Assembly (NCBI RefSeq): GCF_918741285.1
Contig: NZ_CAKKNC010000011.1
Coordinates: 62,001 to 126,000 of the forward strand
Direction of reading: 5' to 3'
Length of the DNA stretch: 64,000 bases
DNA from: Sphingobium sp. CECT 9361
GTDB lineage: Bacteria; Pseudomonadota; Alphaproteobacteria; Sphingomonadales; Sphingomonadaceae
Shown here: one piece after another, positions 1 to 9,656 of the stretch
Layout: every line of letters starts with the position of its first letter
Position numbering within the stretch: the first letter of the stretch is position 1
Position numbers and translations under genes: made by a program
The notes under the pieces: model-generated
The model's database searches: none
Told to the model about the DNA's origin: nothing
What the model saw: the letters and a program-made list of their open reading frames with translations, nothing else

Positions 1-1310
<1,310 letters not shown>

Positions 1311-1360
1311 GATGGTTCACTCCGTTGCCGATGAGCGGCGGTTGGAAATTAAGAATAGGG

Positions 1361-1395
1361 AAAGCCGGGCGTCGCGCATGGCTACGCCCGGCTTT
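1361..1395 (-). other. Perfect 12-bp hairpin between rpsG and fusA
   Basis: The arms AAAGCCGGGCGT (1361-1372) and ACGCCCGGCTTT (1384-1395) are perfect inverted repeats around an 11-nt loop. On the transcribed strand the second arm ends in TTT and is followed by CCCTATTC, which is not a full U-tract. It could therefore be a weak attenuator, an mRNA processing site or a stabilising structure that tunes fusA relative to rpsG. The structure is seen directly; its role is inferred. Confidence 0.6.
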
Positions 1396-1406
1396 CTATA
1401 TAGGTA

Positions 1407-1877
1407 TTACCAGCGGTAATGCGAGAAGGCGCGGTTGGCTTCGGCCATCCGGTGCGTGTCTTCACGCTTCTTCACGGCATTGCCACGGTTGTTCGCGGCA
1501 TCCAGCAGCTCACCCGAAAGGCGCGCGGCCATCGTGGTTTCGCTGCGGTTGCGCGCGGCCGTGATGAGCCAGCGGATCGCAAGTGCCTGAGCACGCTCGG
1601 GGCGGACTTCGACAGGAACCTGATAGGTCGCACCACCGACGCGGCGGCTGCGAACTTCGATACCGGGCTTCACATTGTTCAATGCGTCATGGAACATTGC
1701 GATGGGATCCTTCTTGGCTTTCGCCTCGACGGTTTCCAGCGCGCCATAGACGATGCCTTCGGCGACGGCTTTCTTGCCGTCTTCCATGACACTGTTCATG
1801 AACTTGGAAAGGATCTGATCTCCGTACTTGGGATCAGGAAGGATGATGCGCTTTTCTGGGCGACGACGACGTGACAT
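1407..1877 (-). CDS. rpsG: 30S ribosomal protein S7
   Basis: Primary 16S rRNA-binding protein that organises the head of the 30S subunit near the E site. The 156-residue product starts [20 protein letters not shown], has the [19 protein letters not shown] block near residues 75-95, and ends in a RAFSHYRW tail; length and motifs are standard for bacterial S7. It lies 14 bp downstream of rpsL and about 96 bp upstream of fusA, with a strong hairpin in that second gap. In the enteric model S7 is the str operon feedback repressor; no equivalent site was identified here. Confidence 0.98.
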   Translation of the reverse strand: MSRRRRPEKRIILPDPKYGDQILSKFMNSVMEDGKKAVAEGIVYGALETVEAKAKKDPIAMFHDALNNVKPGIEVRSRRVGGATYQVPVEVRPERAQALAIRWLITAARNRSETTMAARLSGELLDAANNRGNAVKKREDTHRMAEANRAFSHYRW

Positions 1878-1891
1878 GTTTTCAGTCTCCC

Positions 1892-2263
1892 TTACTTAGG
1901 ACGCTTCGCGCCGTACTTCGAACGGCTCTGCTTACGATCCTTGACACCCTGTGTATCGAGGACGCCGCGCAGTACGTGGTAACGCACACCGGGAAGATCT
2001 CGCACACGGCCACCGCGGATCAGAACAACGCTGTGCTCCTGAAGGTTATGGCCTTCACCGGGGATGTACGTGATGACTTCGCGCTGGTTGACCAGGCGAA
2101 CCTTGGCCACCTTACGAAGCGCCGAGTTCGGCTTCTTCGGGGTCGTTGTGTAAACGCGGGTGCAAACGCCGCGCTTTTGCGGGTTCGCATCCATTGCAGG
2201 GACCTTTGACTTGGCCTTCTGCGGATCGCGGCCCTTGCGGACCAATTGGTTAATCGTTGGCAT
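1892..2263 (-). CDS. rpsL: 30S ribosomal protein S12
   Basis: Decoding-centre protein of the 30S subunit and the classic site of streptomycin-resistance mutations. The chosen start is the ATG at 2261-2263 ([20 protein letters not shown]), preceded by the SD-like GGTGAAGGGC; this gives the standard 123 residues. The frame stays open upstream but that stretch has no S12 similarity. The KKPNSALRK segment is intact and of wild-type, streptomycin-sensitive form (Lys of PNSALRK). It is the first gene of the str operon, read from the promoter at 2477-2505 through a leader of roughly 200 nt. Confidence 0.98.
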   Translation of the reverse strand: MPTINQLVRKGRDPQKAKSKVPAMDANPQKRGVCTRVYTTTPKKPNSALRKVAKVRLVNQREVITYIPGEGHNLQEHSVVLIRGGRVRDLPGVRYHVLRGVLDTQGVKDRKQSRSKYGAKRPK

Positions 2264-2476
2264 GAAGCCCTTCACCTTTTCAAAGTTACTCTGCCGACCT
2301 GCCTCATGCGTATCGTTCCGGAAAATCTGAAAGACTATCCAACAACAATGGCCCCGGCGGTCACAAGACCCCTGGAGCCGCAAGAGCATCCGGCAATGTT
2401 CAGCTCTGTATTTTCAGCCCACGAATAACGAGCGAAGAATCGAATCTTCCCCCGAAAGGCCGTCGGACAGGCGCGC

Positions 2477-2505
2477 CCTATACGCGGGCGCACTCAAAGG
2501 GTCAA
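2477..2505 (-). promoter_or_regulatory. Sigma70-type promoter of the str operon
   Basis: Reading the minus strand there is TTGACC (2500-2505), a 17-bp spacer, then TATAGG (2477-2482). Both hexamers are close to consensus with ideal spacing. The predicted start site lies near 2470, giving a leader of about 205 nt before rpsL. No other similarly good promoter was seen in the 2264-2628 gap, whose remainder otherwise shows no gene. Confidence 0.7.
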
Positions 2506-2628
2506 CAGCGCCATTATGTGAGAGCGTCGCGCCGCCCTCAGGTTAAATTTCCGTCATGTTGTAGCGTGGCGCAACATCGGAAGCCGACGATTGTTAGGTC
2601 GATCATATTCACCACAAGGAGCGGCCCC

Positions 2629-3195
2629 ATGCGCCTTCCCCTCATTCCCCCGGCTGATCTTACCCCCGATCAGGCCCCGCTTTATGAAGATATGAAGAAG
2701 GGTATCGCGTCCAATTTCAACGCATTCAAAACCATTACCGACGACGGCGCGCTGATCGGCCCCTGGAACGCATGGTTGCACGAACCGCAAATCGGCGCGG
2801 CAGTATGGAACCTAACGAAGGTGATGACGGCGCAGGCCACCCTGCCCGATGCAGAGCGACAAATCGCCATTCTGGTGGTCGGTGCGCATTTCGATGCCGC
2901 GTATGAAGTCTACGCCCATATCGCCGTTGCCGAAAAAAATGGGATGACCGACGCCCGCCTCTCAACACTGGTGGCCGGATGTCGCCCGACCGATCTCTCC
3001 GAAAGCGAAGGCTGCGCCTATGATGTGGCCTATGCACTGGTGAATGGCGGCATTTTGCCGGAGCCTTGCTATTGCCGTGCCGTCGAATTTTTCGGGCAAC
3101 ATGGCGCCAATGAACTCATCTATCTGGTGGGGCTCTATTGCATGGTGTCGATGACGCTGAACGGTTTCAATGTGCCGGTGCCTGAGCGGCAGTAG
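2629..3195 (+). CDS. Carboxymuconolactone decarboxylase / AhpD-family protein
   Basis: A 188-residue cytoplasmic protein of the all-helical CMD/AhpD fold, a family that includes gamma-carboxymuconolactone decarboxylases and peroxiredoxin-reducing AhpD proteins. The ATG at 2629 is chosen because AAGGAG sits 8 bases upstream; the 37 extra in-frame codons upstream look non-coding. Family hallmarks are the LPDAERQIAILVVGAHFDAAYEVYAH stretch (residues ~80-107; split here only as description of its Glu and His positions) and a C-terminal YLVGLYCMVSMTLNGF helix. The CxxC plus His redox motif of true AhpD is absent, so disulfide-reductase activity is unlikely. It is a single gene between rpsL (divergent) and recJ. 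Substrate unknown. Confidence 0.75.
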   Translation: MRLPLIPPADLTPDQAPLYEDMKKGIASNFNAFKTITDDGALIGPWNAWLHEPQIGAAVWNLTKVMTAQATLPDAERQIAILVVGAHFDAAYEVYAHIAVAEKNGMTDARLSTLVAGCRPTDLSESEGCAYDVAYALVNGGILPEPCYCRAVEFFGQHGANELIYLVGLYCMVSMTLNGFNVPVPERQ

Positions 3196-3240
3196 CGCCC
3201 TCCCCTTCCGCTCGACTCCGCCAGGCGCTAAGGCGGGTCG

Positions 3241-5010
3241 ATGAAGACCAACGCCCTGAATATCACTCGCTCCATTCTCGGCCAGCCCTGGCACTGGCGA
3301 GGCAATGGCACGGACGGGCGGGACGCGGGGTTCATGCCCGACGATCTTGTCACGCAATTGCTGCTGGCGCGCGGTTGCGACCGGGACGATGTGGAGATGC
3401 ACCGCATACCCACCATCCGCGCTTTCATGCCCGATCCCAGCCTGTTTCAGGATATGGATAGGGCGGCGGAGCGCATTGCCGATGCGGTACAGTCGGGCGA
3501 GCAGGTTACTATCTTTGGCGATTACGATGTCGATGGCGCGACCAGCGCGGCATTGCTGATACGCCTGCTGCGCGATCTTGGTTTGACAGCGCGGGCCTAT
3601 ATTCCCGACCGGCTGATGGAAGGCTATGGCCCATCGGGTGAAGCGCTCGTGCGGCTGGGCGCAGAAGGCTCTTCGCTGATCGTGACCGTTGATTGCGGCG
3701 CGCAGGCTTTCGAAGCGCTGGCTATGGCGCGCGAGGCTGGCGTGGACGTGATCGTCGTCGATCATCACCAGTGCGCCAGCGCCCTCCCCCTCGCCCATGC
3801 GCTGGTCAACCCCAACCGGCTGGATGAAAGCGTGGAAGGTGCAGCGTTCGGTCATCTGGCTGCCGTTGGAGTCGCGTTCCTGCTGGGTGCGGCGCTGATC
3901 CGCGCCTTGCGGGCACGGAACTGGTTTGCCGCGCGGCCTGAGCCTCGTCTGATCGACCTGCTCGATATCGTAGCGTTGGGCACGGTGGCGGATGTGGCGC
4001 AACTGCGTGGCCTGAACCGCGCCTTCGTGTCGCAAGGCCTCAAGGTCATGGCGCAGGGGCGCAACATCGGCCTCGTCGCACTCATGGAAGCCAGCCGCCT
4101 GAAGCGTGCGCCTTTGTGCCACGATCTCGGCTTCGCACTAGGGCCGCGCATCAACGCTGGCGGGCGTGTCGGTAAGTCCGACCTTGGCGTTCGTTTGCTG
4201 ACGACGCAGGATCCCGATGAAGCGCGGGAGATCGCAATCGAACTCGACCGGCTGAACGAGGAACGCCGCGCCATCGAAGGCGACGTGCAGGCGCAGGCCG
4301 AAGCATTGAGCGCCACGCAGCACAACCGCGCAGTCGCCGTGATCGCAGGAGACGGCTGGCATCCCGGCGTTATCGGCATTGTCGCGGGACGGCTTAAGGA
4401 AAAGCTTGGCCGCCCGGCGATCGTCATCGCGGTTGACGAGCATGGTGTGGGCAAAGGGTCGGGCCGATCGATCAGCGGTGTCGATCTGGGCGCGGCGGTG
4501 CTGGCGGCCAAGGACAGCGGCTTGCTGGTCGCGGGAGGCGGACATGCCATGGCCGCGGGCTTGACGGTCGCCAAAGGCGGTGTCGAAGCGCTGGCGGAGT
4601 TTCTGGACGCGCGCCTGTCCGCAGATGTGACTCGGGCAATGGGATCCAAGTCGCTGCTGATCGATGCGGTGCTTAGCCCCGGCGGCGTCAATCCCGATTT
4701 CGTGGCGGCCATCGAACAGGGCGGCCCCTATGGCACTGGATGGCCCGCACCGCGAATAGCCACCGGGCCGGTGCGCGTTATCAAGGCCGATATCGTCGGT
4801 ACGGGCCATGTTCGTGCGATCGTGGCCGGGGACGATGGCAAATCAATCAAGACCGTTGCTTTCCGGCAGGCGGAAACTGACCTTGGCCGCGCGATTCTCG
4901 GCGCGCCGCGCGATCGCCGCTTATGGATTGCCGGTCGCGCCAAGATCGACGATTGGGGCACCCGCCCCGCCGCCGAACTCCATCTGGAGGATGCCGCCTG
5001 GGCCGATTAG
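3241..5010 (+). CDS. recJ: Single-stranded-DNA-specific 5'-3' exonuclease RecJ
   Basis: DHH-superfamily exonuclease acting on 5' single-stranded ends in RecF-pathway recombination, mismatch repair and base-excision repair. The 589-residue protein shows the DHH motifs in order: GDYDVDG (residues 93-99), TVDCG (149-153), VDHH (173-176), then the DHHA1 motif GGGHAMAAG around residue 433, followed by the RecJ OB-type C-terminal region. Mn-binding Asp and His residues are all in place, so it is expected to be active. The start at 3241 is 45 bp after the previous gene. Length is typical for alphaproteobacterial RecJ. Two tRNA-Glu genes follow on the same strand. Confidence 0.96.
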   Translation: MKTNALNITRSILGQPWHWRGNGTDGRDAGFMPDDLVTQLLLARGCDRDDVEMHRIPTIRAFMPDPSLFQDMDRAAERIADAVQSGEQVTIFGDYDVDGATSAALLIRLLRDLGLTARAYIPDRLMEGYGPSGEALVRLGAEGSSLIVTVDCGAQAFEALAMAREAGVDVIVVDHHQCASALPLAHALVNPNRLDESVEGAAFGHLAAVGVAFLLGAALIRALRARNWFAARPEPRLIDLLDIVALGTVADVAQLRGLNRAFVSQGLKVMAQGRNIGLVALMEASRLKRAPLCHDLGFALGPRINAGGRVGKSDLGVRLLTTQDPDEAREIAIELDRLNEERRAIEGDVQAQAEALSATQHNRAVAVIAGDGWHPGVIGIVAGRLKEKLGRPAIVIAVDEHGVGKGSGRSISGVDLGAAVLAAKDSGLLVAGGGHAMAAGLTVAKGGVEALAEFLDARLSADVTRAMGSKSLLIDAVLSPGGVNPDFVAAIEQGGPYGTGWPAPRIATGPVRVIKADIVGTGHVRAIVAGDDGKSIKTVAFRQAETDLGRAILGAPRDRRLWIAGRAKIDDWGTRPAAELHLEDAAWAD

Positions 5011-5133
5011 GGACCGATTACCGCACCATTGGGCATGATCGCAGATTCCCGCCGCTTTGGGGTTGACCGCGGAAAATGAAAACCCTAATGCGGCCTCCGC
5101 TTCTGGCGCTGCCTTTCGATAGGCCCGTCCATT

Positions 5134-5208
5134 GGCCCCATCGTCTAGCGGTTAGGACGCGGCCCTTTCACGGCTGAAACACGGGTTCGATTCCCGTTGG
5201 GGTCACCA
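5134..5208 (+). tRNA. tRNA-Glu (anticodon TTC)
   Basis: 75 nt including an encoded CCA (5206-5208). The acceptor stem pairs GGCCCCA with TGGGGTC (one G-U), the D arm is TCGTCTAGCGGTTAGGA, the anticodon loop CTTTCAC puts TTC at 5167-5169, and the T arm is CGGGTTCGATTCCCG. This is a canonical Glu tRNA reading GAA and, by wobble, GAG. Confidence 0.97.
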
Positions 5209-5241
5209 TTGCTAGCCGCTTTGTCCGCGGCCATTGCACAA

Positions 5242-5316
5242 GGCCCCTTCGTCTAGCGGTTAGGACGCGGCCCTCTCACGGCTGAAACACGGGTTCGATT
5301 CCCGTAGGGGTCACCA
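5242..5316 (+). tRNA. tRNA-Glu (anticodon CTC)
   Basis: 75 nt with encoded CCA (5314-5316), 33 bp after the first tRNA-Glu and nearly identical to it. The differences are in the acceptor base pair next to the stem end (GGCCCCT/AGGGGTC) and in the anticodon loop CTCTCAC, giving CTC at 5275-5277. It reads GAG only. The pair looks like a tandem duplication that diverged to a second isoacceptor. The 3' end is a plausible integration target because an integrase remnant follows directly. Confidence 0.97.
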
Positions 5317-5402
5317 ACAAGCTGCAAAACTATTTGCGGTCCCGGTAACTCCGGAGGGTGCCCCCATTTCCAGAGGTCAGGTGGTCCATTTAGGTGGTCC
5401 AT

Positions 5403-5913
5403 ATGAGCACGAAACTGATTACCCCTTGGAAAAGATCAAACTCCGCCTTTTACTGGTTCCGGATAGTCGTACCCCTGCGCTACAGAACCGCGGTCGGCAA
5501 AAGCGAAATCAGGCAATCGCTCGGAACCAGCGATCTGGGGGATGCCAGACGATTATGCGCGCGGGCTCAAGCGCAGTGGCTCGATCAATTCCGAGAAATT
5601 GAAACTCGGCAACAACAACCCGCCGCCATTGAGGGTGTCGAGATCGTAGATCGCTATCTTGACGATCAGGCGGATCTGCGCGGGGGGGTTGAGCGCGGTC
5701 ATGAGCTACGAACTGCAAGACTTTGCACTGTCCAGAGCGGCGATGCTCATTCTTAACGACGAGCGCGAAAATGAACTTGGCCACGACCCGAGCTTAGCTA
5801 GACGCTCCGACCGAGCAATATCGTGCCAGCGCAGCAGGGGTGCGCGAAGCGACCGAGCTTCGCCGCAACGCTTTGCTGCACCACCGCCAGACCAGATTGC
5901 TGCCAGGTCGTGA
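5403..5913 (+). pseudogene. Broken tyrosine-recombinase (integrase) gene, N-terminal remnant
   Basis: The frame from 5403 (or from the ATG at 5394) encodes MSTKLITPWKRSNSAFYWFR followed by VPLRYRTAVGKSEIRQSLGT and SDLGDARRL, which matches the N-terminal DUF6538-type arm-binding region of proteobacterial site-specific integrases. Similarity fades near 5690, where reading appears to move to another frame (SYELQDFALSRAAMLILND). A normal enzyme needs about 400-450 residues, but no catalytic Arg/His/Tyr core is present before unrelated transposase debris at 6037. It begins 86 bp after tRNA-Glu(CTC) on the same strand, the usual arrangement for a tRNA-targeting element, so it marks an old integration event. 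A short direct repeat of GGTGGTCCAT precedes the start. Confidence 0.7.
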
Positions 5914-6036
5914 GGCCGCCCTTCAAGCGCGCACGGACATCCTTAAGCAAATGGCGGCTGGATTTCTCGAGGAGGCGTTTTGTCACGCAGCGATAGACCT
6001 GGACACCAATTGCCCCCGGTTTGCTGTGGCCAGCTC

Positions 6037-6147
6037 AAGATCAACCGCGCCATCGCTACCCGCTATGACCAGCTTGCCAACAGCTTCCTCGGCATGGCCC
6101 ATATCGCCACCGCCAGATACTGGCTCCAATTTGTCCACGCCGCCTAG
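6037..6147 (+). pseudogene. C-terminal tail of an IS5-family transposase
   Basis: 37 codons ending in TAG encode KINRAIATRYDQLANSFLGM and then AHIATARYWLQFVHAA. This corresponds to the end of the DDE domain of IS5-type transposases (compare RIATRYDKLAENFLAMVQLA in the element at 19.9 kb). Nothing upstream in the frame supports the rest of the domain. It is a relic indicating past insertion in the accessory segment after the tRNA-Glu genes. Confidence 0.7.
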
Positions 6148-6191
6148 GCATTGCTTTCCGCTGGATGTTCTGAAGCAAAATCGGAGCCAAA

Positions 6192-6572
6192 TCAGGGAAT
6201 GTAGAAGAAATCAGTCTGACAGAGCCACTTGTCATTAACTTTGCGCCACACAATTGATGCACGGTGAATTTCTACAACATCATCGTTCCGGATGTTCCGA
6301 TTGGTAATAAAGGCATAGGCTAGGTTCACATCTGGATGAACCAGACGATCCATTGAAATTTCAATCGCCTTGTAGGATTTGGCAGCCTCGCTAAATATTG
6401 CCTTAAGCGCTTCATGCCCCGTCTGTTGAGGCAAGCCAGGGCCTTCAATAACGGCATCTTCCGTGTAAAAATCATCGACCAACTCGTTTATGCGACCTTC
6501 GCCGAACATTTGCATAAAGTACTGAAGCCTCGCGATGAAATGGGCTTCCAGTGTATTCGGGTCGAGGCTCAT
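6192..6572 (-). CDS. SnoaL/NTF2-like protein
   Basis: A 126-residue protein of the NTF2-like alpha+beta barrel superfamily (SnoaL/DUF4440 type). Family features are an N-terminal helix pair ending FGEGRINELVDDFYTEDAV (residues ~24-42), a central HEALKAIFSE segment and a C-terminal strand set ending VWRKVNDKWLCQTDFFYIP. There is no signal peptide, so it is cytoplasmic. It follows the NTF2-like/cytochrome c fusion gene on the same strand by 25 bp and probably shares its transcript. Members can be small enzymes (cyclases, isomerases, dehydratases) or ligand-binding proteins; its activity cannot be fixed from the sequence. A broken relative lies at 9510-9656. Confidence 0.75.
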   Translation of the reverse strand: MSLDPNTLEAHFIARLQYFMQMFGEGRINELVDDFYTEDAVIEGPGLPQQTGHEALKAIFSEAAKSYKAIEISMDRLVHPDVNLAYAFITNRNIRNDDVVEIHRASIVWRKVNDKWLCQTDFFYIP

Positions 6573-6597
6573 GGTGCTACTCCGATTGAATCATTGG

Positions 6598-7692
6598 TCA
6601 TTTGCCACTTAGTGTAGCGACATAGGCGGAAATAGCTGCGTCATGATCCTCTGGAACCTGCCCCAACGCAGCGCGCATTTGTGCGCCAAATGCGTCTTTC
6701 GGATCACTGCCTCTTAATCCATTTCGAAAATTGGCAAGCTGAGTGCGCACATACCAAGCTCCAAGGCGCCGTAGCGGTGGAGCGCCAATATCGCCATTTC
6801 CTTCACCCTCAGCGCCGTGGCAAACGGCGCAAGTCTCATATGCTGTTTTGCCTTTTGCGATGGTCGCATCGTGGGTGCGTGTAGTGTTATCGGCGGGCCC
6901 CGAAAGTGTAGCAATAAAACTTACGAGGTCTCGGGTCGCCAGATCACCAGGGAGCGCGTTGGCGCGACCGACCATTTGATAACCGTAAAAGTCGTCAGGT
7001 TTTCCACGCACACCTGCGCGAAAATTCCGAAGCTGGCGTAAAATATAGTCACTCGGCACGCCTGAGATCGGAGGAGCGTGCATGTCAGCATTTCCCTCGC
7101 CGTTCGGCCCATGGCAGCCACTACAAGTTGTGAAATAGGCCTTCCCCCGGGCAGGGTCGGCCACCGCGAAGCTTTCGGCAACAGTTCCGCTGTCGATATA
7201 CTCTTCAAAACGCACGATCTTATTGTCACGAATTTTGAAGATATGGACGTTCGCCACTTTATAGTGCCCGCTTGTGGTTTTGACCGTGCTTTCTTCCCAC
7301 CCAGGCACCGTTACGGTATCACCGCTAACCAACATTTCGCGCTGGCTGGCGGTTGCATCGGTCAATGTGGCGCTGACTTTAGCGAAGAAATCCATCACTC
7401 CGGCAGGACCTTTGCGAGTGCCCGCAAATGGCAAGACGGCTTCAGGGCCATAATATGTCCAGGTCGCGTCCGGGGCTATAAGGGATCTGACAGCTTCCAT
7501 GTTCCCCGTTTCGAAAGCCGCGTAGAGGGCCTGGACGGTCCCCAGCGGATCATTGGCTTTTTGAGCGGGGGATGCCGAGGCAACATTATTGCCGTTGGCC
7601 CTGACGACACCGGTCGTCACGGCGATCGAAGCCGCAATGATCAACAGCGCTATTGATCGCTGCTGGCGACCTTTTTTCGATTGATGTGCCAT
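6598..7692 (-). CDS. Exported NTF2-like domain fused to a di-haem cytochrome c
   Basis: 364 residues from the ATG at 7690-7692, two bases after the stop of the upstream FAD oxidoreductase; 16 further upstream codons overlap that gene and are discounted. Order of parts: signal peptide (hydrophobic ~14-30, cleavage near RANG), NTF2/SnoaL-like domain (~48-175), then two class I cytochrome c domains with haem motifs CSGCH (190-194) and CAVCH (288-292). Candidate axial Met ligands are Met240 and Met339. The cytochromes should accept electrons in the periplasm, most simply from the co-encoded exported flavoprotein, and pass them to the respiratory chain. The N-terminal NTF2-like domain on a cytochrome is unusual and may bind substrate or dock the partner. 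The domain reading is firm; the partnership is inferred. Confidence 0.85.
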   Translation of the reverse strand: MAHQSKKGRQQRSIALLIIAASIAVTTGVVRANGNNVASASPAQKANDPLGTVQALYAAFETGNMEAVRSLIAPDATWTYYGPEAVLPFAGTRKGPAGVMDFFAKVSATLTDATASQREMLVSGDTVTVPGWEESTVKTTSGHYKVANVHIFKIRDNKIVRFEEYIDSGTVAESFAVADPARGKAYFTTCSGCHGPNGEGNADMHAPPISGVPSDYILRQLRNFRAGVRGKPDDFYGYQMVGRANALPGDLATRDLVSFIATLSGPADNTTRTHDATIAKGKTAYETCAVCHGAEGEGNGDIGAPPLRRLGAWYVRTQLANFRNGLRGSDPKDAFGAQMRAALGQVPEDHDAAISAYVATLSGK

Positions 7693-7694
7693 AA

Positions 7695-9191
7695 CTATTG
7701 TTGCCCATAGAAATTGTGGAAAACTGAATTGGGATCCCACTTTCGTCTCAGGCCCTTCAATTTATCCCAAGCGTCAGATGTGAAGCATAATGGAAGATCC
7801 TCTGGTCTACCTTCTTGATTGAATTCGTTTAAATAACTTCCGTTCGAATATTTCTTTGCTTTTTTGAAATAATCGACATGATATTTAGCCACTGCCAAAT
7901 CGTCTGCAGCGTCGTCCCAAACCATATAATAGGCCAGGTAGAACTTACCGATGATGCCATAAGCAGCGTCAGGAAATCTCGGATTTCCCTTGTAGACCAG
8001 TACTGCCGCATTGTTGTCCGTGGGGCAGTTTGGCACAGATTCAAGAAGCAGTTCGGCAATTTTATCTGCTCTGTCTGTCATCACATTATCAGCTTGCCAC
8101 CGCTTCTGCGCAAAGGACCGCTCGTTGGCAGTATACAGGCTTTCGAAGGTTTCCTGTTTCATCGGATGCGATCCGATGGCTTTTTGGACAATCGGGTGGT
8201 TGTGAAGCGGTGCGAGCTTCTCTTGAGCTTCGCCCACGGAGTCACCAAACACGATTGCGTTGACATAAACGGCTTGATTGCAACCGACACCGTGACATTT
8301 TTCAGCATGTTCTGGGGATGCTTGTGCGACGATCGTCAACAGCTCGACATTATCAGCGACTTGGCTGCCGATCTCTTCGACAGCTTTTGCAACTTCGACA
8401 ATATCGGACAGATGATAAATATACTCGGTTGACTGAATGGATTTTGGTAAAGGATAACATTTGACATAAAATCGCACGACAACACCGAAAAGGCCCGGGC
8501 CAGCACCCCTTACTGCCCAGAATAGATCGGCATTTTCGGTCGAGCTCGCATGTCGCAACTCACCGTCGGCAGTAACGATATCTACGCCGTTGATATTGAA
8601 AACAGCCATGCCTCCCCAGGCATTCCCATTCCAAGCAACGCCTCCACCCAACCAAAAACCGCTGACCGGCACCATTCCGCAATGCGCTGTGGCGACAGCG
8701 AGATTGTGAGGGCGCAGATATTCGTTGAGCGCTCGGCCAATCACGCCAGGGCCGACAATGACTTCCTGTCCATTCGGGGCCAACCGCACTTCCTGGAGCC
8801 GACTGACGTCCAACAATATGCCATCGTCGCGCAGGAAGCAGGCGCTCATGCTGTGCCCGCCCGCTCGCGTGGTAATTTTCTTCCGTAAATCCGCCGCTAG
8901 TTTTACAGCAGCGCACACGTCGTCTATGCTGTTGGCTTGAATTATGATTTCTGGATGACGATCAGACTTGCGATACTGCCAGATCATGCTCTGCCGCCAA
9001 GGCTCGTAATCCTTGCCATTCCGCGTCGCAGAACGACCGGCAAATTGTTCCAGTCCTCCGCCATTATTCTGTGCCCAGAGGGCGGATGGCGAAAAAAATG
9101 CGAGTATTGAGGCAACACCGACGCCCGCAAGAAGGTCTCGGCGATTGCACCCTCTGCTGACCGGAAGAACCGTCTCATCCGCTTTCATCAT
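7695..9191 (-). CDS. Tat-exported FAD-binding oxidoreductase, BBE-like, bicovalent flavin
   Basis: 498 residues. The N terminus has a Tat-type signal (NRRDLLAGVGVASILAFF, residues 17-33, then ALWAQ), so the folded flavoprotein should be exported. The PCMH-type FAD domain contains RAGGHSMSA with His113 and HCGMVPVSG with Cys171, the two positions that carry the 6-S-cysteinyl, 8-alpha-N1-histidyl flavin in berberine-bridge-enzyme and hexose-oxidase relatives. The C terminus ends with the BBE-domain-like segment RKWDPNSVFHNFYGQQ. ATG at 9191 has GGAGG 5 bases upstream. The gene abuts the cytochrome fusion, suggesting a dehydrogenase that uses cytochrome c rather than O2. Codon use and GC are lower than in the core genes, suggesting transfer. 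Substrate unknown. Confidence 0.85.
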   Translation of the reverse strand: MMKADETVLPVSRGCNRRDLLAGVGVASILAFFSPSALWAQNNGGGLEQFAGRSATRNGKDYEPWRQSMIWQYRKSDRHPEIIIQANSIDDVCAAVKLAADLRKKITTRAGGHSMSACFLRDDGILLDVSRLQEVRLAPNGQEVIVGPGVIGRALNEYLRPHNLAVATAHCGMVPVSGFWLGGGVAWNGNAWGGMAVFNINGVDIVTADGELRHASSTENADLFWAVRGAGPGLFGVVVRFYVKCYPLPKSIQSTEYIYHLSDIVEVAKAVEEIGSQVADNVELLTIVAQASPEHAEKCHGVGCNQAVYVNAIVFGDSVGEAQEKLAPLHNHPIVQKAIGSHPMKQETFESLYTANERSFAQKRWQADNVMTDRADKIAELLLESVPNCPTDNNAAVLVYKGNPRFPDAAYGIIGKFYLAYYMVWDDAADDLAVAKYHVDYFKKAKKYSNGSYLNEFNQEGRPEDLPLCFTSDAWDKLKGLRRKWDPNSVFHNFYGQQ

Positions 9192-9325
9192 CGCACCTCC
9201 AGTTCATGCCGAATGGTGTGCAATAATCACCCTATGCCTAGCCAAAACAATCCAGAATATCGGTCGACATGTTGTTCAGGATGCAACAGTTGACCCGCCG
9301 TGTCGCAGTCCCTGAGCGTCAAACG

Positions 9326-9526
9326 CTACGCTAATTTCCCTCCAATGCGGGCCAAGACCGCAGCCATGCTGGACAGCAAGCACATGCCTGCATCTGAAAG
9401 GCGTAGTCCTGTACGAGTTACGAGAAACACTTTGGTCTCTTCAAAATAGGGGCATGCAATTGGGCGAGCAATCAAGCTGCCAGCTTGCAACTCGTCGAGC
9501 ACTAGCATCTCAGGCAACCAGTTCCT
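9326..9526 (-). pseudogene. C-terminal fragment of a LysR-type regulator
   Basis: The open frame encodes LPEMLVLDELQAGSLIARPI, CPYFEETKVFLVTRTGLRLS and a helix ending ARIGGKLA. This is the last ~65 residues of a LysR effector-binding domain (the LP.ml..eL..G.L motif). A TAA stop occurs four codons before the fragment and no HTH domain is found anywhere nearby, so it cannot bind DNA and is a relic. It is joined directly to the broken SnoaL-like gene at 9510-9656, marking a deletion or rearrangement junction near 9512-9526. The 9192-9325 stretch beyond it holds only the upstream region of the FAD gene. Confidence 0.65.
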
Positions 9527-9656
9527 TTATCGCCGCGGCTTCGAACAATTGGGTAAACCGCCTGCATTTGGCTTCGAAGGTCGCCTGAACTCCTTTGGGA
9601 AGTAACATTCCCGGCAACTCCAAATCAGTCGACCCCGACGATTCTCCAGACATCAT
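9510..9656 (-). pseudogene. 5' part of a SnoaL/NTF2-like gene, truncated
   Basis: The ATG at 9654-9656 overlaps the TGA of the amine oxidase gene (ATGA), so the frame was translationally coupled. It encodes 48 residues ending RFTQLFEAAAIKELVA before a TGA. The last 20 residues parallel the first helices of the SnoaL-like protein at 6192-6572 (YFMQMFGEGRINELVDDFYT), which normally continues for about 100 more residues. Here the sequence instead runs into the tail of a LysR gene. The protein is therefore probably a non-functional stump; a short functional peptide cannot be excluded. Confidence 0.55.
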
